Part shown: one piece after another, positions 37,294-47,138 of the stretch
How positions within the stretch are numbered: the stretch's first letter is position 1
Layout of the letters: each line of letters opens with the position of its first letter
Origin: Melioribacter roseus
GTDB lineage: Bacteria; Bacteroidota; Ignavibacteria; Ignavibacteriales; Melioribacteraceae
Reading direction: 5' to 3'
NCBI GenBank assembly: GCA_020722005.1
Contig: DYLP01000013.1
Span: 1-59,870 of the forward strand
DNA: 59,870 nt
The notes under the pieces: generated by a model
Seen by the model: the letters and a program-made list of their open reading frames with translations, nothing else
What the model was told of the DNA's origin: nothing
The model's database searches: none
Program-made: the position numbers and the translations under genes

Positions 37294-37848
37294 ATGAAAA
37301 TAATATTAATAATTCTCGCTATTGTAGTTACGGCATTGGTCGTTTTTTATTTCTATGAAAGAAATAAATTCAACAAGTATATTTCAGATAATTATACTGG
37401 CAATTTCAAAATACCTGTAAATAAAAAAGCTCCCGTCTATGCAAATGCTCAAATAAAAATTGGAAGTAAAATTGATAATGTATGGTATCTTCTTACAAAT
37501 ATTGAAAGATGGACTGATTGGCAGAAAAATGTCAGTAGTGTAGATCTTGATGGCGAACTAAAAGCAGGCACTACTTTCATATGGAAGTCTGGAGGTATTT
37601 CTTTTGAGTCAGAAATACATACACTCAATCCAGCAAAATATTTTGGGTGGACAGGTCGTACGGTCGGTGCTTATGCTGTTCATAACTGGCAATTCGAAGA
37701 TGAAAATGATAGTACTGTTGTAACTGTCAGTGAAAGTTTACAGAGTTTACTGCCGTTGCTATTCCAGAATTATTTTCAGCGTAGTCTTGAACGCGGCATG
37801 AAAGAAAATCTTATAGAACTAAAAGAAGCTTGTGAAAAAATGAAATGA
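37294..37848 (+). CDS. SRPBCC-fold (polyketide cyclase-like) membrane-anchored protein
   Basis: 184 residues from ATG 37294; a TTG at 37267 is possible but would put polar residues before the membrane helix. N-terminal anchor KIILIILAIVVTALVVFYFY, then a START/Bet v1-type domain: IGSKIDNVWYLLTNIERWTDWQ at its start and FGWTGRTVGAYAVHNW in the cavity region. Such proteins bind hydrophobic ligands. Ligand unknown. Not obviously in an operon. Confidence 0.8.
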   Translation: MKIILIILAIVVTALVVFYFYERNKFNKYISDNYTGNFKIPVNKKAPVYANAQIKIGSKIDNVWYLLTNIERWTDWQKNVSSVDLDGELKAGTTFIWKSGGISFESEIHTLNPAKYFGWTGRTVGAYAVHNWQFEDENDSTVVTVSESLQSLLPLLFQNYFQRSLERGMKENLIELKEACEKMK

Positions 37849-38081
37849 TCTGAGTAAAGAAATACTGATTTAATCAAAAAGTAACTCCATCAACAAACCC
37901 CTTGATTTTTTTTTCAAATCCAACCAGAGGAAAATTACTTAAAACAGAATACTATATTATCTATTCGCGTAATGAAAGATATAATATTTGACTTATACAA
38001 TTGTTTTGTATATCCTTTAATAAGTTATATAAACAAACTTGTAAATTTAGAGGAATATGAACAATAAATTGGAAATTGCTC

Positions 38082-38432
38082 ATGCAGAACTCAAAAATAT
38101 TTAAAATGCCATTTGCAAACGTTTATCCTCACTACATTGATAAAGCCGAGAAAAAAGGGCGTACAAAAGAGGAAGTCGATACTATAATTTGCTGGTTAAC
38201 AGGATACGACAGAAAAGCACTACAAAAACAGGTTGACAAAAAAGTCGATTTCGAAACATTTTTTGCTGAAGCTCCGCAAATGAATCCTAACACTTCTAAA
38301 ATAAAGGGCGTTATTTGTGGTTATCGAGTCGAAGAAATTGAAGATCCACTGATGCGGAAAATTCGTTACATGGACAAACTAATCGACGAACTTGCCAAAG
38401 GAAAAACTATAGATAAGATTCTTAGAAAATAG
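38082..38432 (+). CDS. DUF2200 family protein
   Basis: 116 residues from ATG 38082 (TTG 38076 also in frame). The whole protein matches the DUF2200 pattern as I recall it: [20 protein letters not shown], then [31 protein letters not shown], and [20 protein letters not shown]. Function of the family is unknown; members are small cytoplasmic proteins spread by transfer. 37849-38081 upstream holds only AT-rich spacer. Confidence 0.88.
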   Translation: MQNSKIFKMPFANVYPHYIDKAEKKGRTKEEVDTIICWLTGYDRKALQKQVDKKVDFETFFAEAPQMNPNTSKIKGVICGYRVEEIEDPLMRKIRYMDKLIDELAKGKTIDKILRK

Positions 38433-38564
38433 AGCGGTCCGATAAATTACAATTTAATATCTTGAAGACTATCTCGCTACCTCTCGAATATCTATTAATC
38501 CCTCGTAAATATTCTGTCCTTAAAAAATTGTTGTTGATATGAAATATATTGGCAATATTGCAGT

Positions 38565-39586
38565 GTGAATCTAAACGATATTTGGTACACTGTATATCTT
38601 GAAAAAAGCAAGCACCAATTTCTTTCTGAAGATTCTGAGTTAGGGAGAGTTGTCTCGGAGCATTAAGAAAGATATATAGTCCTTATGGCGAGCGGAGAAT
38701 TCGAAGCTGAAATCACAGGCAATATGCGCTTTAACGCCGAGTCTCGATTAGATTTTCCAGCTGTGGGCGACTGGGTTCTATTGACGACTTATTCAGAGGA
38801 CTTTGCTATAAAAATATTGCCGTGCTTTTCTGTTCTCGAAAGGTAAGCAATTGGTAAATCTGGCGAAGCTCAACTAATTGCCGCAAATGTTGATTATGCC
38901 TTTCTGGTTCAATCGGTCGATAGGGATTTTAATATTAACCGCTTAGAACGTTATCTTGCACTGTGTAATTCTTCAGGAATTGCACCCGTTATAGTGATAA
39001 CGAAAATAGATTTGATAGACATTACTACTCTCGAATACATTAATAGCAAAATTGAAAAAAGAATAACTAATGTTCCAGTCATAAGTATAAGCAACGTTTC
39101 TAAAAAAGGTTTGGACGAACTGATAGAGATAATTGAAAAAGGGAAAACTTACTGTCTACTTGGCTTTTCTGGTGTGGGGAAGTCGACACTTTTTAACAGT
39201 CTTTGCGGAAAAGATATTATGCGTACCAGTTCTCTCAGTGAAAGCACCAAAAAAGGCAGACATGTTACTACTCACAGAGAATTAATTCTACTCGATAAAG
39301 GTGGACTTTTGATTGATAATCCTGGAATGAGACAGGTAGATGTGACGGATGTTTTAAGTGGGATGGAAAGAACTTTCGAAGTAATTTATGATTTGATTAA
39401 TGATTGAAATTCAATGATTGCACTCACATTTCAGAGCCCGGATGTGCAGTACTTAGAGCCCTTGAGGCAGGCGAAATTGACAGGTCCTCTTATGAAAATT
39501 TTTTGAAACTTGAAAAAAGGCAGAAAGAAAAAAACTTCGGTAAGATAAGAAAGGATTATAAAAAAGAAATGAAAAAGAAGAAATAA
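38565..39586 (+). pseudogene. rsgA: Inactivated rsgA (ribosome small-subunit GTPase)
   Basis: A full-length RsgA can be followed from GTG 38565: LNDIWYTVYLEKS, SELGRVVSEH, then an in-frame TAA at 38664. The OB domain follows (GEFEAEITGNMRFNAESR, FPAVGDWVLL), then a second in-frame TAA at 38844. Next come AANVDYAFLVQSVDRDFN, the circularly permuted GTPase motifs VITKIDL and GFSGVGKSTLFNSL, then DNPGMRQ. Near 39404 the frame shifts to the zinc knuckle DCTHISEPGCAV and a Lys-rich tail. Two stops plus one frameshift rule out a working protein. RsgA assists late 30S assembly, so an intact copy should exist elsewhere, or the cell does without. Confidence 0.9.
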
Positions 39587-39631
39587 AAAATTTGTTGACT
39601 GTTGAAAATGATTCTCTGACTATCATAAAAA

Positions 39632-39664
39632 ATCCCGGCTATGCATTCAAACATAAACCGGGAT
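39632..39664 (-). terminator. Rho-independent terminator of lrp-glnA
   Basis: Outer stem ATCCCGG / CCGGGAT with an inner TATG / CATA extension, followed on the minus strand by TTTTTTATG. 23 bases past the glnA stop. Confidence 0.75.
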
Positions 39665-39686
39665 AAAATAGATGAGGGAGTTCTTT

Positions 39687-41117
39687 CTATACATCGTAAT
39701 ATTGTTCGAATTCGAATGGGTGAGGTCGCAATGCCATCGGTTTGACCTCTTTTTCCATTTTATAATTTATCCATGCATTGATAACATCTTCAGTAAATAC
39801 ATTGCCTTTCAATAAATACTCGTGGTCGTCGGCAAGGGCTCTGAGGGCTGCCCCGAGTGATTCAGGGGTTGAAGGTACGTCTTTCAATTCTTCGGGCGAC
39901 ATATCATAAATGTCCTTGTCGAGTGGATCTCCTGGATCAATACGATTCATAACCCCGTCGAGACCAGCCATTAATATTGCCGAGAATGCCAGATATGGAT
40001 TGCTTGAAGGGTCAGGGCAACGGAATTCAATTCTTTTTGCCTTCGGTGAATTCGAATACATTGGAATTCTAATCGAGGCGCTCCTGTTACGTTGTGAATA
40101 TGCTAAATTTACTGGAGCTTCAAATCCCGGAACAAGTCGTTTGTATGAATTTGTAGTAGGATTCGTAAATGCAAGAAGCGATGAAGCGTGCTTCAAAATA
40201 CCGCCAATAAAATAGAGAGCTGTTTCACTTAAACCAGCGTATCCACCACCTGCGAAAAGCGGCTTGTTTTTCAGCCACAAACTGACGTGAACATGCATAC
40301 CACTACCATTGTCACCAAAAACTGGCTTGGGCATATAAGTAACCGTTTTGCCGTTCTTTCTTGCAGTATTTTTTACAATATATTTGAACAATAAAAGCCG
40401 GTCGGCAGCTTGAAGAAGCGGAGCAAATTTCATGTCGATTTCACATTGACCGCCACTTGCCACTTCGTGGTGTTGTGCTTCAACTTCGATGCCTACTTTT
40501 ATAAGGTTTTGCACCATTTCGTTCCTTAAATCCATCAACTGGTCAGTAGGCGGAACAGGGAAGTATCCTTCTTTATAACGTGGCTTATAGCCAAGATTTG
40601 GATTTTCTTCGCGACCGGAATTCCATTTCCCTTCTACCGAGTCGACTTGATAAAATGAAAAATTTGGACCGGAATCGAAGCGAACATCGTCGAAAACGAA
40701 AAATTCGGCTTCTGGACCAAAATATGACGTGTCGGCAAGTCCTGTCGATTTAAGGTATGCTTCGGCTTTTTGTGCGATGTTACGGGGGCAACGGTCGTAT
40801 TTTTCTTTTGTTGCCGGTTCATAAACATCGCAGATTAAGGAAATTGTTGGAGCTTCGATAAATGGATCGAAAAACATGGTATTGGGATCGGGTATTATAA
40901 TCATATCGCTTTCATTAATTCTTTTCCATCCTCTGATAGATGAACCATCGAACCCAAATCCGTTTTCGAATGATGATTCGTCGAATACACTAACTGGTAC
41001 AGTAAAATGCTGCCATTGCCCAGGGAAATCCATGAATTTTAAATCGACGAATTCGACCTTATTTTTTTCTATAAAAGAAAGAATTTTTTCGACTGCAGAT
41101 TCTTTTTCTTTGCCCAT
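39687..41117 (-). CDS. glnA: Glutamine synthetase type I
   Basis: 476 residues. N-terminal grasp domain with [12 protein letters not shown]; catalytic motifs [50 protein letters not shown] and the adjacent NRSASIRIP. The region corresponding to the adenylylation loop contains DKDIYDM with the Tyr retained, so GlnE-type control is possible though no glnE is seen here. Makes glutamine from glutamate, ammonia and ATP. Nine bases downstream of an Lrp-type regulator in one operon, RBS AGGAG. Confidence 0.96.
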   Translation of the reverse strand: MGKEKESAVEKILSFIEKNKVEFVDLKFMDFPGQWQHFTVPVSVFDESSFENGFGFDGSSIRGWKRINESDMIIIPDPNTMFFDPFIEAPTISLICDVYEPATKEKYDRCPRNIAQKAEAYLKSTGLADTSYFGPEAEFFVFDDVRFDSGPNFSFYQVDSVEGKWNSGREENPNLGYKPRYKEGYFPVPPTDQLMDLRNEMVQNLIKVGIEVEAQHHEVASGGQCEIDMKFAPLLQAADRLLLFKYIVKNTARKNGKTVTYMPKPVFGDNGSGMHVHVSLWLKNKPLFAGGGYAGLSETALYFIGGILKHASSLLAFTNPTTNSYKRLVPGFEAPVNLAYSQRNRSASIRIPMYSNSPKAKRIEFRCPDPSSNPYLAFSAILMAGLDGVMNRIDPGDPLDKDIYDMSPEELKDVPSTPESLGAALRALADDHEYLLKGNVFTEDVINAWINYKMEKEVKPMALRPHPFEFEQYYDV

Positions 41118-41126
41118 AGCTTACTC

Positions 41127-41573
41127 CTATAGATTTATTTTTGTTGTCTCTTTAATAGTTGATAGAATAAAATTAGTAACAGTACGTGTAACTCCGGGCC
41201 AGGATTGAATTTTATTGAGCAACTGTTCAAGGGATTTTGTGTCCTTTACAATTGCTTTCAAAATGTGCGAACCTTCACCCAGTACAGCATAGCATTCGAG
41301 AATTTCCGGAGTCTTTTTAACGTGCTCGGCAAATTTTTCGTAGTTCTTCGAGGAATCCATCATAACTATAATGAATGCCATTATATCGTAGCCGAATACG
41401 TGTCGATTAAGTTTGGCATAGTAGCCTTCGATTATACCATTTTCTTCCAGCTTTTTGAGCCGTTCGCTGAGCGAAGGTAGGGATAAGCCGATCAAGTCGG
41501 CAAGTTCGCTCCTTTTAGTTCTGCCATTTTCCTGAAGTTTTTTCAGGATGGCAATATCTAAGTCGTCTAACAT
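41127..41573 (-). CDS. Lrp/AsnC family regulator linked to glnA
   Basis: 148 residues: N-terminal helix-turn-helix (LDIAILKKLQENGRTKRSELA, LSLPSLSERLKKLEENGII) and a C-terminal RAM ligand domain (CYAVLGEGSHILKAIVKD). Family members bind amino acids and form octamers on DNA. Placement 9 bases before glnA suggests it senses an amino acid, plausibly glutamine, and controls the operon. It points away from the TIGR03546 gene across a 200-base spacer. Confidence 0.9.
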   Translation of the reverse strand: MLDDLDIAILKKLQENGRTKRSELADLIGLSLPSLSERLKKLEENGIIEGYYAKLNRHVFGYDIMAFIIVMMDSSKNYEKFAEHVKKTPEILECYAVLGEGSHILKAIVKDTKSLEQLLNKIQSWPGVTRTVTNFILSTIKETTKINL

Positions 41574-41774
41574 AGCACACTCTTATTTATTTAGGTTAAT
41601 GTAAAATTGTGGCTTAAAATATAAGGCATGCAAGTTTAAGATGCAAATATTTTCTTAAAAAAATTAGAATTTTTGTATCCTCATTTTAGAGACTTAATGT
41701 AACAAAATTTTTTATTTACTCTATATAGTTTTCTTTATTTTTAACTACGGTTTTCAAAAAAAATAGATAAAAAG

Positions 41775-42299
41775 ATGTTCTGGCTTAAATTAATAAAGGA
41801 TGTAATCAAAATATTCAGAGAGGGACAAACACCTTCACAGATAGCCGGCGGCTTTGCACTCGGTATGGTTATCGGCTTGTCACCTTCGTTTAATTTGCAG
41901 GGACTGTTACTCTGGATTATTCTTCTTTCTTTGAATGTTAATCTTGCTGCGGCGCTCCTTGCTATAACATTATGCAATCTTGTTGCTTATTTATTCGATC
42001 CACTTTTTCACTGGTTCGGCTTTCAGGTTCTTACGCAGGTTGATTTTCTGAAAGGTTTATGGACATATCTCTACAATGCTCCTCTTGCGCCTCTAACAAA
42101 TTTTTACAATACTGTAGTCATGGGGAGTTTTTTGACTGCATTAGTTTTATTCCTGCCGGTCTATATCGGTATGAAAAAGTTAACTGTGCTTTACAGAAAA
42201 AAACTCTATTCTAAAATTCAAAAACTGAAAATTTATGAAATCCTCAGACATAACGATATAGTCAAATGGTATATTAAAATAAGGGATATGCAGATATGA
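41775..42299 (+). CDS. TIGR03546-type membrane protein (DUF2062-like)
   Basis: 174 residues with three or four membrane segments. The N-terminal SQIAGGFALGMVIGLSPSF and the QGLLLWIILLSLNVNLAAALL segments match the TIGR03546 family as I recall it, related to DUF2062. Function unknown. Its TGA overlaps the ATG of the next gene (ATGA), which encodes the TIGR03545 partner. The pair co-occurs in many genomes in the same order. Confidence 0.82.
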   Translation: MFWLKLIKDVIKIFREGQTPSQIAGGFALGMVIGLSPSFNLQGLLLWIILLSLNVNLAAALLAITLCNLVAYLFDPLFHWFGFQVLTQVDFLKGLWTYLYNAPLAPLTNFYNTVVMGSFLTALVLFLPVYIGMKKLTVLYRKKLYSKIQKLKIYEILRHNDIVKWYIKIRDMQI

Positions 42300-44143
42300 G
42301 GAAGGGAGTTCTTTTTTTCTTATTGTCTTTCGTTTTCCTTGTAAGTGTACTTGTTTATTTTTTTGCTGATAGATGGGTTGAAAGAGCAATCGAAACTTCA
42401 ATAGAATCCGTTACGGGAGCTAAGGCGGAAATCGACGATTTGCATCTTCGTTTTATTCCGATCGAAATTACCTGGAAAAAACTTCAAATTGCCAATCCCT
42501 ATAACACCTGGACAAATGCAATTGAAACCGGCGAGGTTAAATTCAGCATCGACTTTAATCAGTTGCTCAGAAAAAAGATAATCATAGAAAAAATTGATAT
42601 AACCGGATTACAATTGCTGAGTAAAAGAACAACCGACGGTGCTTTGCCAGAAGATGAAAGGAAAGAATCGACTCTTTACAGGGCAGAAAAATCGTTTATT
42701 AGATCTTACCGTAAAGCTTTCGACGAAATGATGGGCAATATACCCAGATTCGACATTAGTGATATTAAAAAGAATTTTAATCCCGACAGTCTGATTAAAC
42801 TACTAGATCTCAAAACGTATTACTTTGCTGATTCGCTCCGTTTGAAAGTATCGGAAACCGCTGGTCAGTGGAATGAAATTGTCAGTCAGTATGAAAGAAA
42901 TAAAAATAGACTAATTGAACAGCTTGAAGAAATTAAAAAGATTGATCCGAAAAGTTTGAATAATGCTCAAAATATTTTAGCAGCAATCGAAAAAGTCGAC
43001 AGAGGATATAAAACGATAAAACAAATTAAAACCGAATATGAAGAACGATTCAATAAAATAAAAAGCGAAATTACATATTATAGAAATGCATTTGACACCC
43101 TTCGAAAAATTTCTTCGGAAGATTACGAAAGACTAAAGCAGCTGGCCAGATTACCTGACATTAAATCCCCCAGATTGGCGCCAATAATTATTGGTAATGA
43201 AATCCAGGATCGGGCAAAAAATTACATTGCCTATGCGGAATTTATAAATGCAAGCATTCAGAAATACAAACCTGAACCCGACTACGAAAAACCTCCACGT
43301 TTCGAAGGCCAGAATATCGAATTTCCTGCCGAAGGCAAATATCCGGATTTCTGGATAAAGGAAATTAATGTCAGCGGCGGAAGTTCTTCCGGTGGTATCT
43401 TTGTTGGCGAAGGGAAAATTGAAAATATATCCGACAACCAAAATATAACAGATAAGCCAATCACTTTTAAACTAGAAGGTGAACTGAGTAATAATTGTCA
43501 TGTTTTTATCTCTGGAACGATTGAAAGAAGAAATTTCCGTAAAATTGATAAGTATAGAATTGAACTCAGAGATGTACCTGTTGGGAAAATTAAACTTGGT
43601 ACCAATAAATTTCTGCCCACAGAAATTAATAATGCATTCTTATCCACAAAGGCGGATATCTTCATTAACGAAAATAATTTGAACGTGATTCTTAATAATA
43701 CATTTACAAACATGATTCTATTTTTTGAGAAACAGCCAGAATCAATTGTTGAAAGAATTGTATACAATACATTGAATGGTATTAATAAACTTAGCTCAAC
43801 ACTCAGATTCTGGATTGATGACGGGAAATACGATATTTCGCTCAGTACAAATTTGGACGAAGAAATTGCAGCCGGCGTCAAAAAGTCGATCGGTCAGGAG
43901 GTCGAAATATTAAAGGGACGTTTGAAAGATCGATTCGATCAAATTGTGGCTGCCAAACGCGCCGATCTCGAAAAACTTTACAGGGAAAAAGTTGAGCCCG
44001 TTGAAGATCGGATTAATCAATATAGAGAGCTGGTAGAAAATTATGATAAGTTGATCGAAGAGAAGAAAAAAGAATTAAACAAACGACTTGAAGAGGAGAA
44101 AAAAGGATTTATCGAAAAACAACTCAATAAATTCATAAAGTAA
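42296..44143 (+). CDS. TIGR03545-type envelope protein (AsmA-like with coiled coils)
   Basis: 615 residues. N-terminal anchor (LFFLLSFVFLVSVLVYFFA), then an AsmA-like beta start (IESVTGAKAEIDDLHLRF, IEITWKKLQIANPYNTWTNA). Central coiled coil about 195-310 (WNEIVSQYERNKNRLIEQLEEIKKI), a second beta region, and a Glu/Lys coiled coil from about 560 to the end. Periplasmic topology is likely. AsmA relatives move phospholipids between membranes; whether this one does is inference. Overlaps the TIGR03546 gene by 4 bases. Confidence 0.82.
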   Translation: MRKGVLFFLLSFVFLVSVLVYFFADRWVERAIETSIESVTGAKAEIDDLHLRFIPIEITWKKLQIANPYNTWTNAIETGEVKFSIDFNQLLRKKIIIEKIDITGLQLLSKRTTDGALPEDERKESTLYRAEKSFIRSYRKAFDEMMGNIPRFDISDIKKNFNPDSLIKLLDLKTYYFADSLRLKVSETAGQWNEIVSQYERNKNRLIEQLEEIKKIDPKSLNNAQNILAAIEKVDRGYKTIKQIKTEYEERFNKIKSEITYYRNAFDTLRKISSEDYERLKQLARLPDIKSPRLAPIIIGNEIQDRAKNYIAYAEFINASIQKYKPEPDYEKPPRFEGQNIEFPAEGKYPDFWIKEINVSGGSSSGGIFVGEGKIENISDNQNITDKPITFKLEGELSNNCHVFISGTIERRNFRKIDKYRIELRDVPVGKIKLGTNKFLPTEINNAFLSTKADIFINENNLNVILNNTFTNMILFFEKQPESIVERIVYNTLNGINKLSSTLRFWIDDGKYDISLSTNLDEEIAAGVKKSIGQEVEILKGRLKDRFDQIVAAKRADLEKLYREKVEPVEDRINQYRELVENYDKLIEEKKKELNKRLEEEKKGFIEKQLNKFIK

Positions 44144-44148
44144 GAGCA

Positions 44149-44485
44149 ATGAAAAAAATTGTAGTGGTAGAAGACGATAAAGTGTTGTTTGAAAATATAA
44201 AATCCATCTTGAGTCTGAACGAATTCGAAGTATTTTTTGCGCATAAGGGAGTATGAGATTTGAATCTTATAAAAGAAATCGAAACGAAAATTTCCCAACA
44301 GGAATGAAATTCGACTGGATAATTTTGTGCATCTACATCGGAACACAATTGTGTATCGTTGCTATGTAGAGCATATTGAAAAGTTTTCAAATCAAGGAAT
44401 GTCCTTACACATTGAAGCGTATGGCCTACCAATAAGAATTGGGAGGAATTATTGGATAACTTTGAAAGGAATGGTTATAAAATAA
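44149..44485 (+). pseudogene. Deleted LytTR response regulator
   Basis: Frame one from ATG 44149 gives MKKIVVVEDDKVLFENIKSI and NEFEVFFAHKG, the first third of a receiver with its acidic pair, then TGA at 44254. The same frame goes on as DLNLIKEIETKISQQE and stops. From about 44312 another frame gives VHLHRNTIVYRCYVEHIEKF and LPIRIGRNYWITLKG, ending at TAA 44483-44485: this is the C-terminal half of a LytTR DNA-binding domain. Phosphoacceptor Asp, Lys and the N-terminal half of LytTR are gone. Intact proteins are about 240 residues; here about 110 codons remain. The neighbouring intact kinase is probably its former partner. Confidence 0.78.
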
Positions 44486-44595
44486 AACAATAATATTATT
44501 ATGTAAAGTTTTAACTGCCAAATAAATACCGATAAAATAATTCAGAAAAAAAACTATAGGAAAATTTATTTATTAATCTAACGAACGAATTTGGA

Positions 44596-44624
44596 TTGAC
44601 TAATCAATAGGAAAAACATATTTT
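44596..44624 (+). promoter_or_regulatory. Possible promoter of LytS-like kinase
   Basis: TTGACT at 44596 and TATTTT at 44619 with a 17-base spacer, 72 bases before the kinase start. It fits a sigma-70 layout but is a weak -10 box in very AT-rich sequence. Confidence 0.3.
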
Positions 44625-44695
44625 ATTATAAAATTTTTCAAGCTCCCTTTTTTACAATCGTTAACTGTAATACATAAACTTCAAAAAAAGAACAA

Positions 44696-46897
44696 ATGTT
44701 AAGATCTCTTTTACTAAACGCTTCTTTACTTATAGCAATAGTCACCTCGTTTAATCTTCTCTATAATTTACGTAAGAAAAGCAGAGCGAGCTTCAACATT
44801 CTTATGGGTATCGTATTCGGTGTCTTGGCAATAGCAGGAATGAATATACCGTATGTGTATTCACCTGGTATAATTTATGACGGACGTTCGATTATTATGA
44901 TTGTAGCAGGACTTTTTGGTGGACCAATTAGTACTCCGATTGCTGTTACAATTGCAACAATCTATAGAATTTTTATGGGTGGACATGGAATTATAGCAGG
45001 TGTTACAACAATAATCGGAACAGCGTTAACCGGTTTAATTATCCGCCGTCATTATAATAACAATCCTATAAACTACACATTATCTACTCTATTTTTTGCA
45101 GGCCTGATTGGACACATTGTAACGCTCACATCACAATTGCTTGTAATACCATTTCCAAACGGTTGGTTTATAATACGGCAAATCTGGCTACCGTTTATAA
45201 CTCTATTTCCAATAGCAACTGTTCTACTCGGATTAATCTTTCTTAATGAAGAGAAAAGAATTTATTCTGAGCAGCAATTGTATAGCGAAAGAGAAAAACT
45301 TAAACTAATAACAGATAATGTAAAAGATACAATTTGGTATACCGATTTAGATTTTATACCTCAATACATCAGTCCATCAGTTAAAAATCTTCTCGGGTAT
45401 TCCGTTGAAGAATATATGAAATTAAATTTAAGAGATTTATTCCCCGCTGAAACTCTGAAAAAAATTAATGAATGGTTAAAAGAAGAGCTTGCAGAAGATC
45501 AACGACCTGATTCTGATAAAAATCGCATACGAATGGTCGATGTCCAGGCTTTCAAAAAAGAAGGAGCTTTAGTTGATTTAAGTATTAATGCCAGTTTTTT
45601 AAGAGATGAATTTGGAAATCCGATTGGACTAATTGGTGTATCGAGAGATGTTACGGAAAAAAAGAAAAATGAAAAAGTAAAAGAAGTGCTTTACGGCATT
45701 TCCCGTAAATCCATTACCGATATAAGTCTGGCTGAAATTGCTGCACAAATTCACAAGGAAATAAGTAGAATATTAAAAGCAGAAAATTTCTACATAGCTC
45801 TTTATGAAAAAGAAAATGATTTATATCGATTTATTTATCATATCGACCTATATGATGATTACGCAACTGATGAATTCATTAGTTTGAAAAATGGACTTAC
45901 AGATTTTGTGAGAGTTAATAAAAAGGGAAAACTTATCAGGCTGCAAACAGATCGTAATCTAATTGAGAATGAGGGAATTAAAATGATAGGTTACAAAGCG
46001 GCTGTCTGGATGGGAGCTCCTATAATAAATGCACTTAATGGAGAAGCTATCGGAGTCATTGCGCTTCAGGACTATGAAGATGAACTTGTCTATTCCGAGG
46101 ATGATCTTCGCACGCTTGAAATTATTGCAAACCAACTTGGACAATTTATAGAACGTGTAAAAATACTGGAAGAATTAAAAATAGCTAAAGAGAAGGCTGA
46201 ATTATCTGGTAGAATGAAAACAGAATTTATGGCTCAGATGTCGCATGAAATAAGAACCCCGATCAATATTATTACCGGAAGTATGCAGTTAATCAGAGAT
46301 GAAATTCCACAATCCAATAATTCGGATATTGAAGAACTATTTGAAAGTATTAATATTGCAGCAGCGCGTATTATTAGAACTATTGATATGATACTGAATT
46401 ACTCAGAATTGCAAACCAATTCTTACGAAGCAAACATTATAGTCCTCGATCTGGAAGAAATATTAAAGAAAAAATTAATCGGAGAATTTAAAGTTTTAGC
46501 ACAAAATAAGGGTGTGAGCCTTAAGTATGAATGTTTTGCAAAAAATACTAAAATTAAAAGTGACGAATACAGTGTACATCAAATATTTGCTAATCTAATT
46601 GATAATGCAATTAAATATACTAATAAAGGAGAAGTGAAAATCACTGTGACGGAAACTGAGAATAAAATAAAAGTAGAAGTCTCTGATACGGGTATTGGCA
46701 TGAGCGAAGAGTTTATGAAAAAGTTATTCATTCCGTTTACTCAAGAAGATTCTGGTTATACAAGATTATATGACGGCAACGGTTTGGGATTGGCGTTGGT
46801 TCAGAAGTATTGCCAATTGAACAATGCGATAATAGATGTGAAAAGCAAAAAAGGAGAAGGTTCTGTTTTCTCGGTTATGTTCGATAAAATAGTTTAA
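44696..46897 (+). CDS. LytS-like 5TM sensor histidine kinase with PAS and GAF
   Basis: 733 residues. The N-terminal 5TMR-LYT module (about 1-185) has the family signature DGRSIIMIVAGLFGGPIS then RIFMGGHGIIAG. PAS domain follows (about 200-325, DNVKDTIWYTDLDFIPQYIS), GAF (about 345-485, KAAVWMGAPIINALNGEAIG), HisKA with QMSHEIRTPIN and HATPase with NLIDNAIKYTNKG, DTGIGMSEEF and GNGLGLALV. True LytS proteins use another kinase core (His_kinase), so this is a LytS sensor on a classical core. The LytTR regulator just upstream is destroyed, so its current partner is unknown. Confidence 0.92.
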   Translation: MLRSLLLNASLLIAIVTSFNLLYNLRKKSRASFNILMGIVFGVLAIAGMNIPYVYSPGIIYDGRSIIMIVAGLFGGPISTPIAVTIATIYRIFMGGHGIIAGVTTIIGTALTGLIIRRHYNNNPINYTLSTLFFAGLIGHIVTLTSQLLVIPFPNGWFIIRQIWLPFITLFPIATVLLGLIFLNEEKRIYSEQQLYSEREKLKLITDNVKDTIWYTDLDFIPQYISPSVKNLLGYSVEEYMKLNLRDLFPAETLKKINEWLKEELAEDQRPDSDKNRIRMVDVQAFKKEGALVDLSINASFLRDEFGNPIGLIGVSRDVTEKKKNEKVKEVLYGISRKSITDISLAEIAAQIHKEISRILKAENFYIALYEKENDLYRFIYHIDLYDDYATDEFISLKNGLTDFVRVNKKGKLIRLQTDRNLIENEGIKMIGYKAAVWMGAPIINALNGEAIGVIALQDYEDELVYSEDDLRTLEIIANQLGQFIERVKILEELKIAKEKAELSGRMKTEFMAQMSHEIRTPINIITGSMQLIRDEIPQSNNSDIEELFESINIAAARIIRTIDMILNYSELQTNSYEANIIVLDLEEILKKKLIGEFKVLAQNKGVSLKYECFAKNTKIKSDEYSVHQIFANLIDNAIKYTNKGEVKITVTETENKIKVEVSDTGIGMSEEFMKKLFIPFTQEDSGYTRLYDGNGLGLALVQKYCQLNNAIIDVKSKKGEGSVFSVMFDKIV

Positions 46898-47082
46898 TTT
46901 TCTTTTAATGAACCTATCCTTTAGTAAAAGGGTTTGTCGGAAATATTGAGAGCACTAAGTTTATAATTCTGAGTTGTTTAATCTTTTTCGAAAATAGTCA
47001 GTTGGAATCTTAAACCTATATAGCACTTATTGCTTAAAATATTCGCTCGGGTAATTGACAGCTTCGAGTATTAAATCAAAAA

Positions 47083-47112
47083 AACGGACAAAGAAAAATT
47101 TCTCTGTCCGTT
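47083..47112 (-). terminator. Rho-independent terminator of icd
   Basis: Stem AACGGACA / TGTCCGTT extended by partial inner pairing, followed on the minus strand by a run of seven Ts. 27 bases past the icd stop. Confidence 0.8.
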
Positions 47113-47138
47113 AAATTGATAGCTAACGTAACTAATCT

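Noticed and set aside
38664-38846. Stop-codon recoding in rsgA
   Set aside because: Two TAA codons plus a downstream frameshift in one gene; many intact genes here end in TAA, so decay is the simple explanation.
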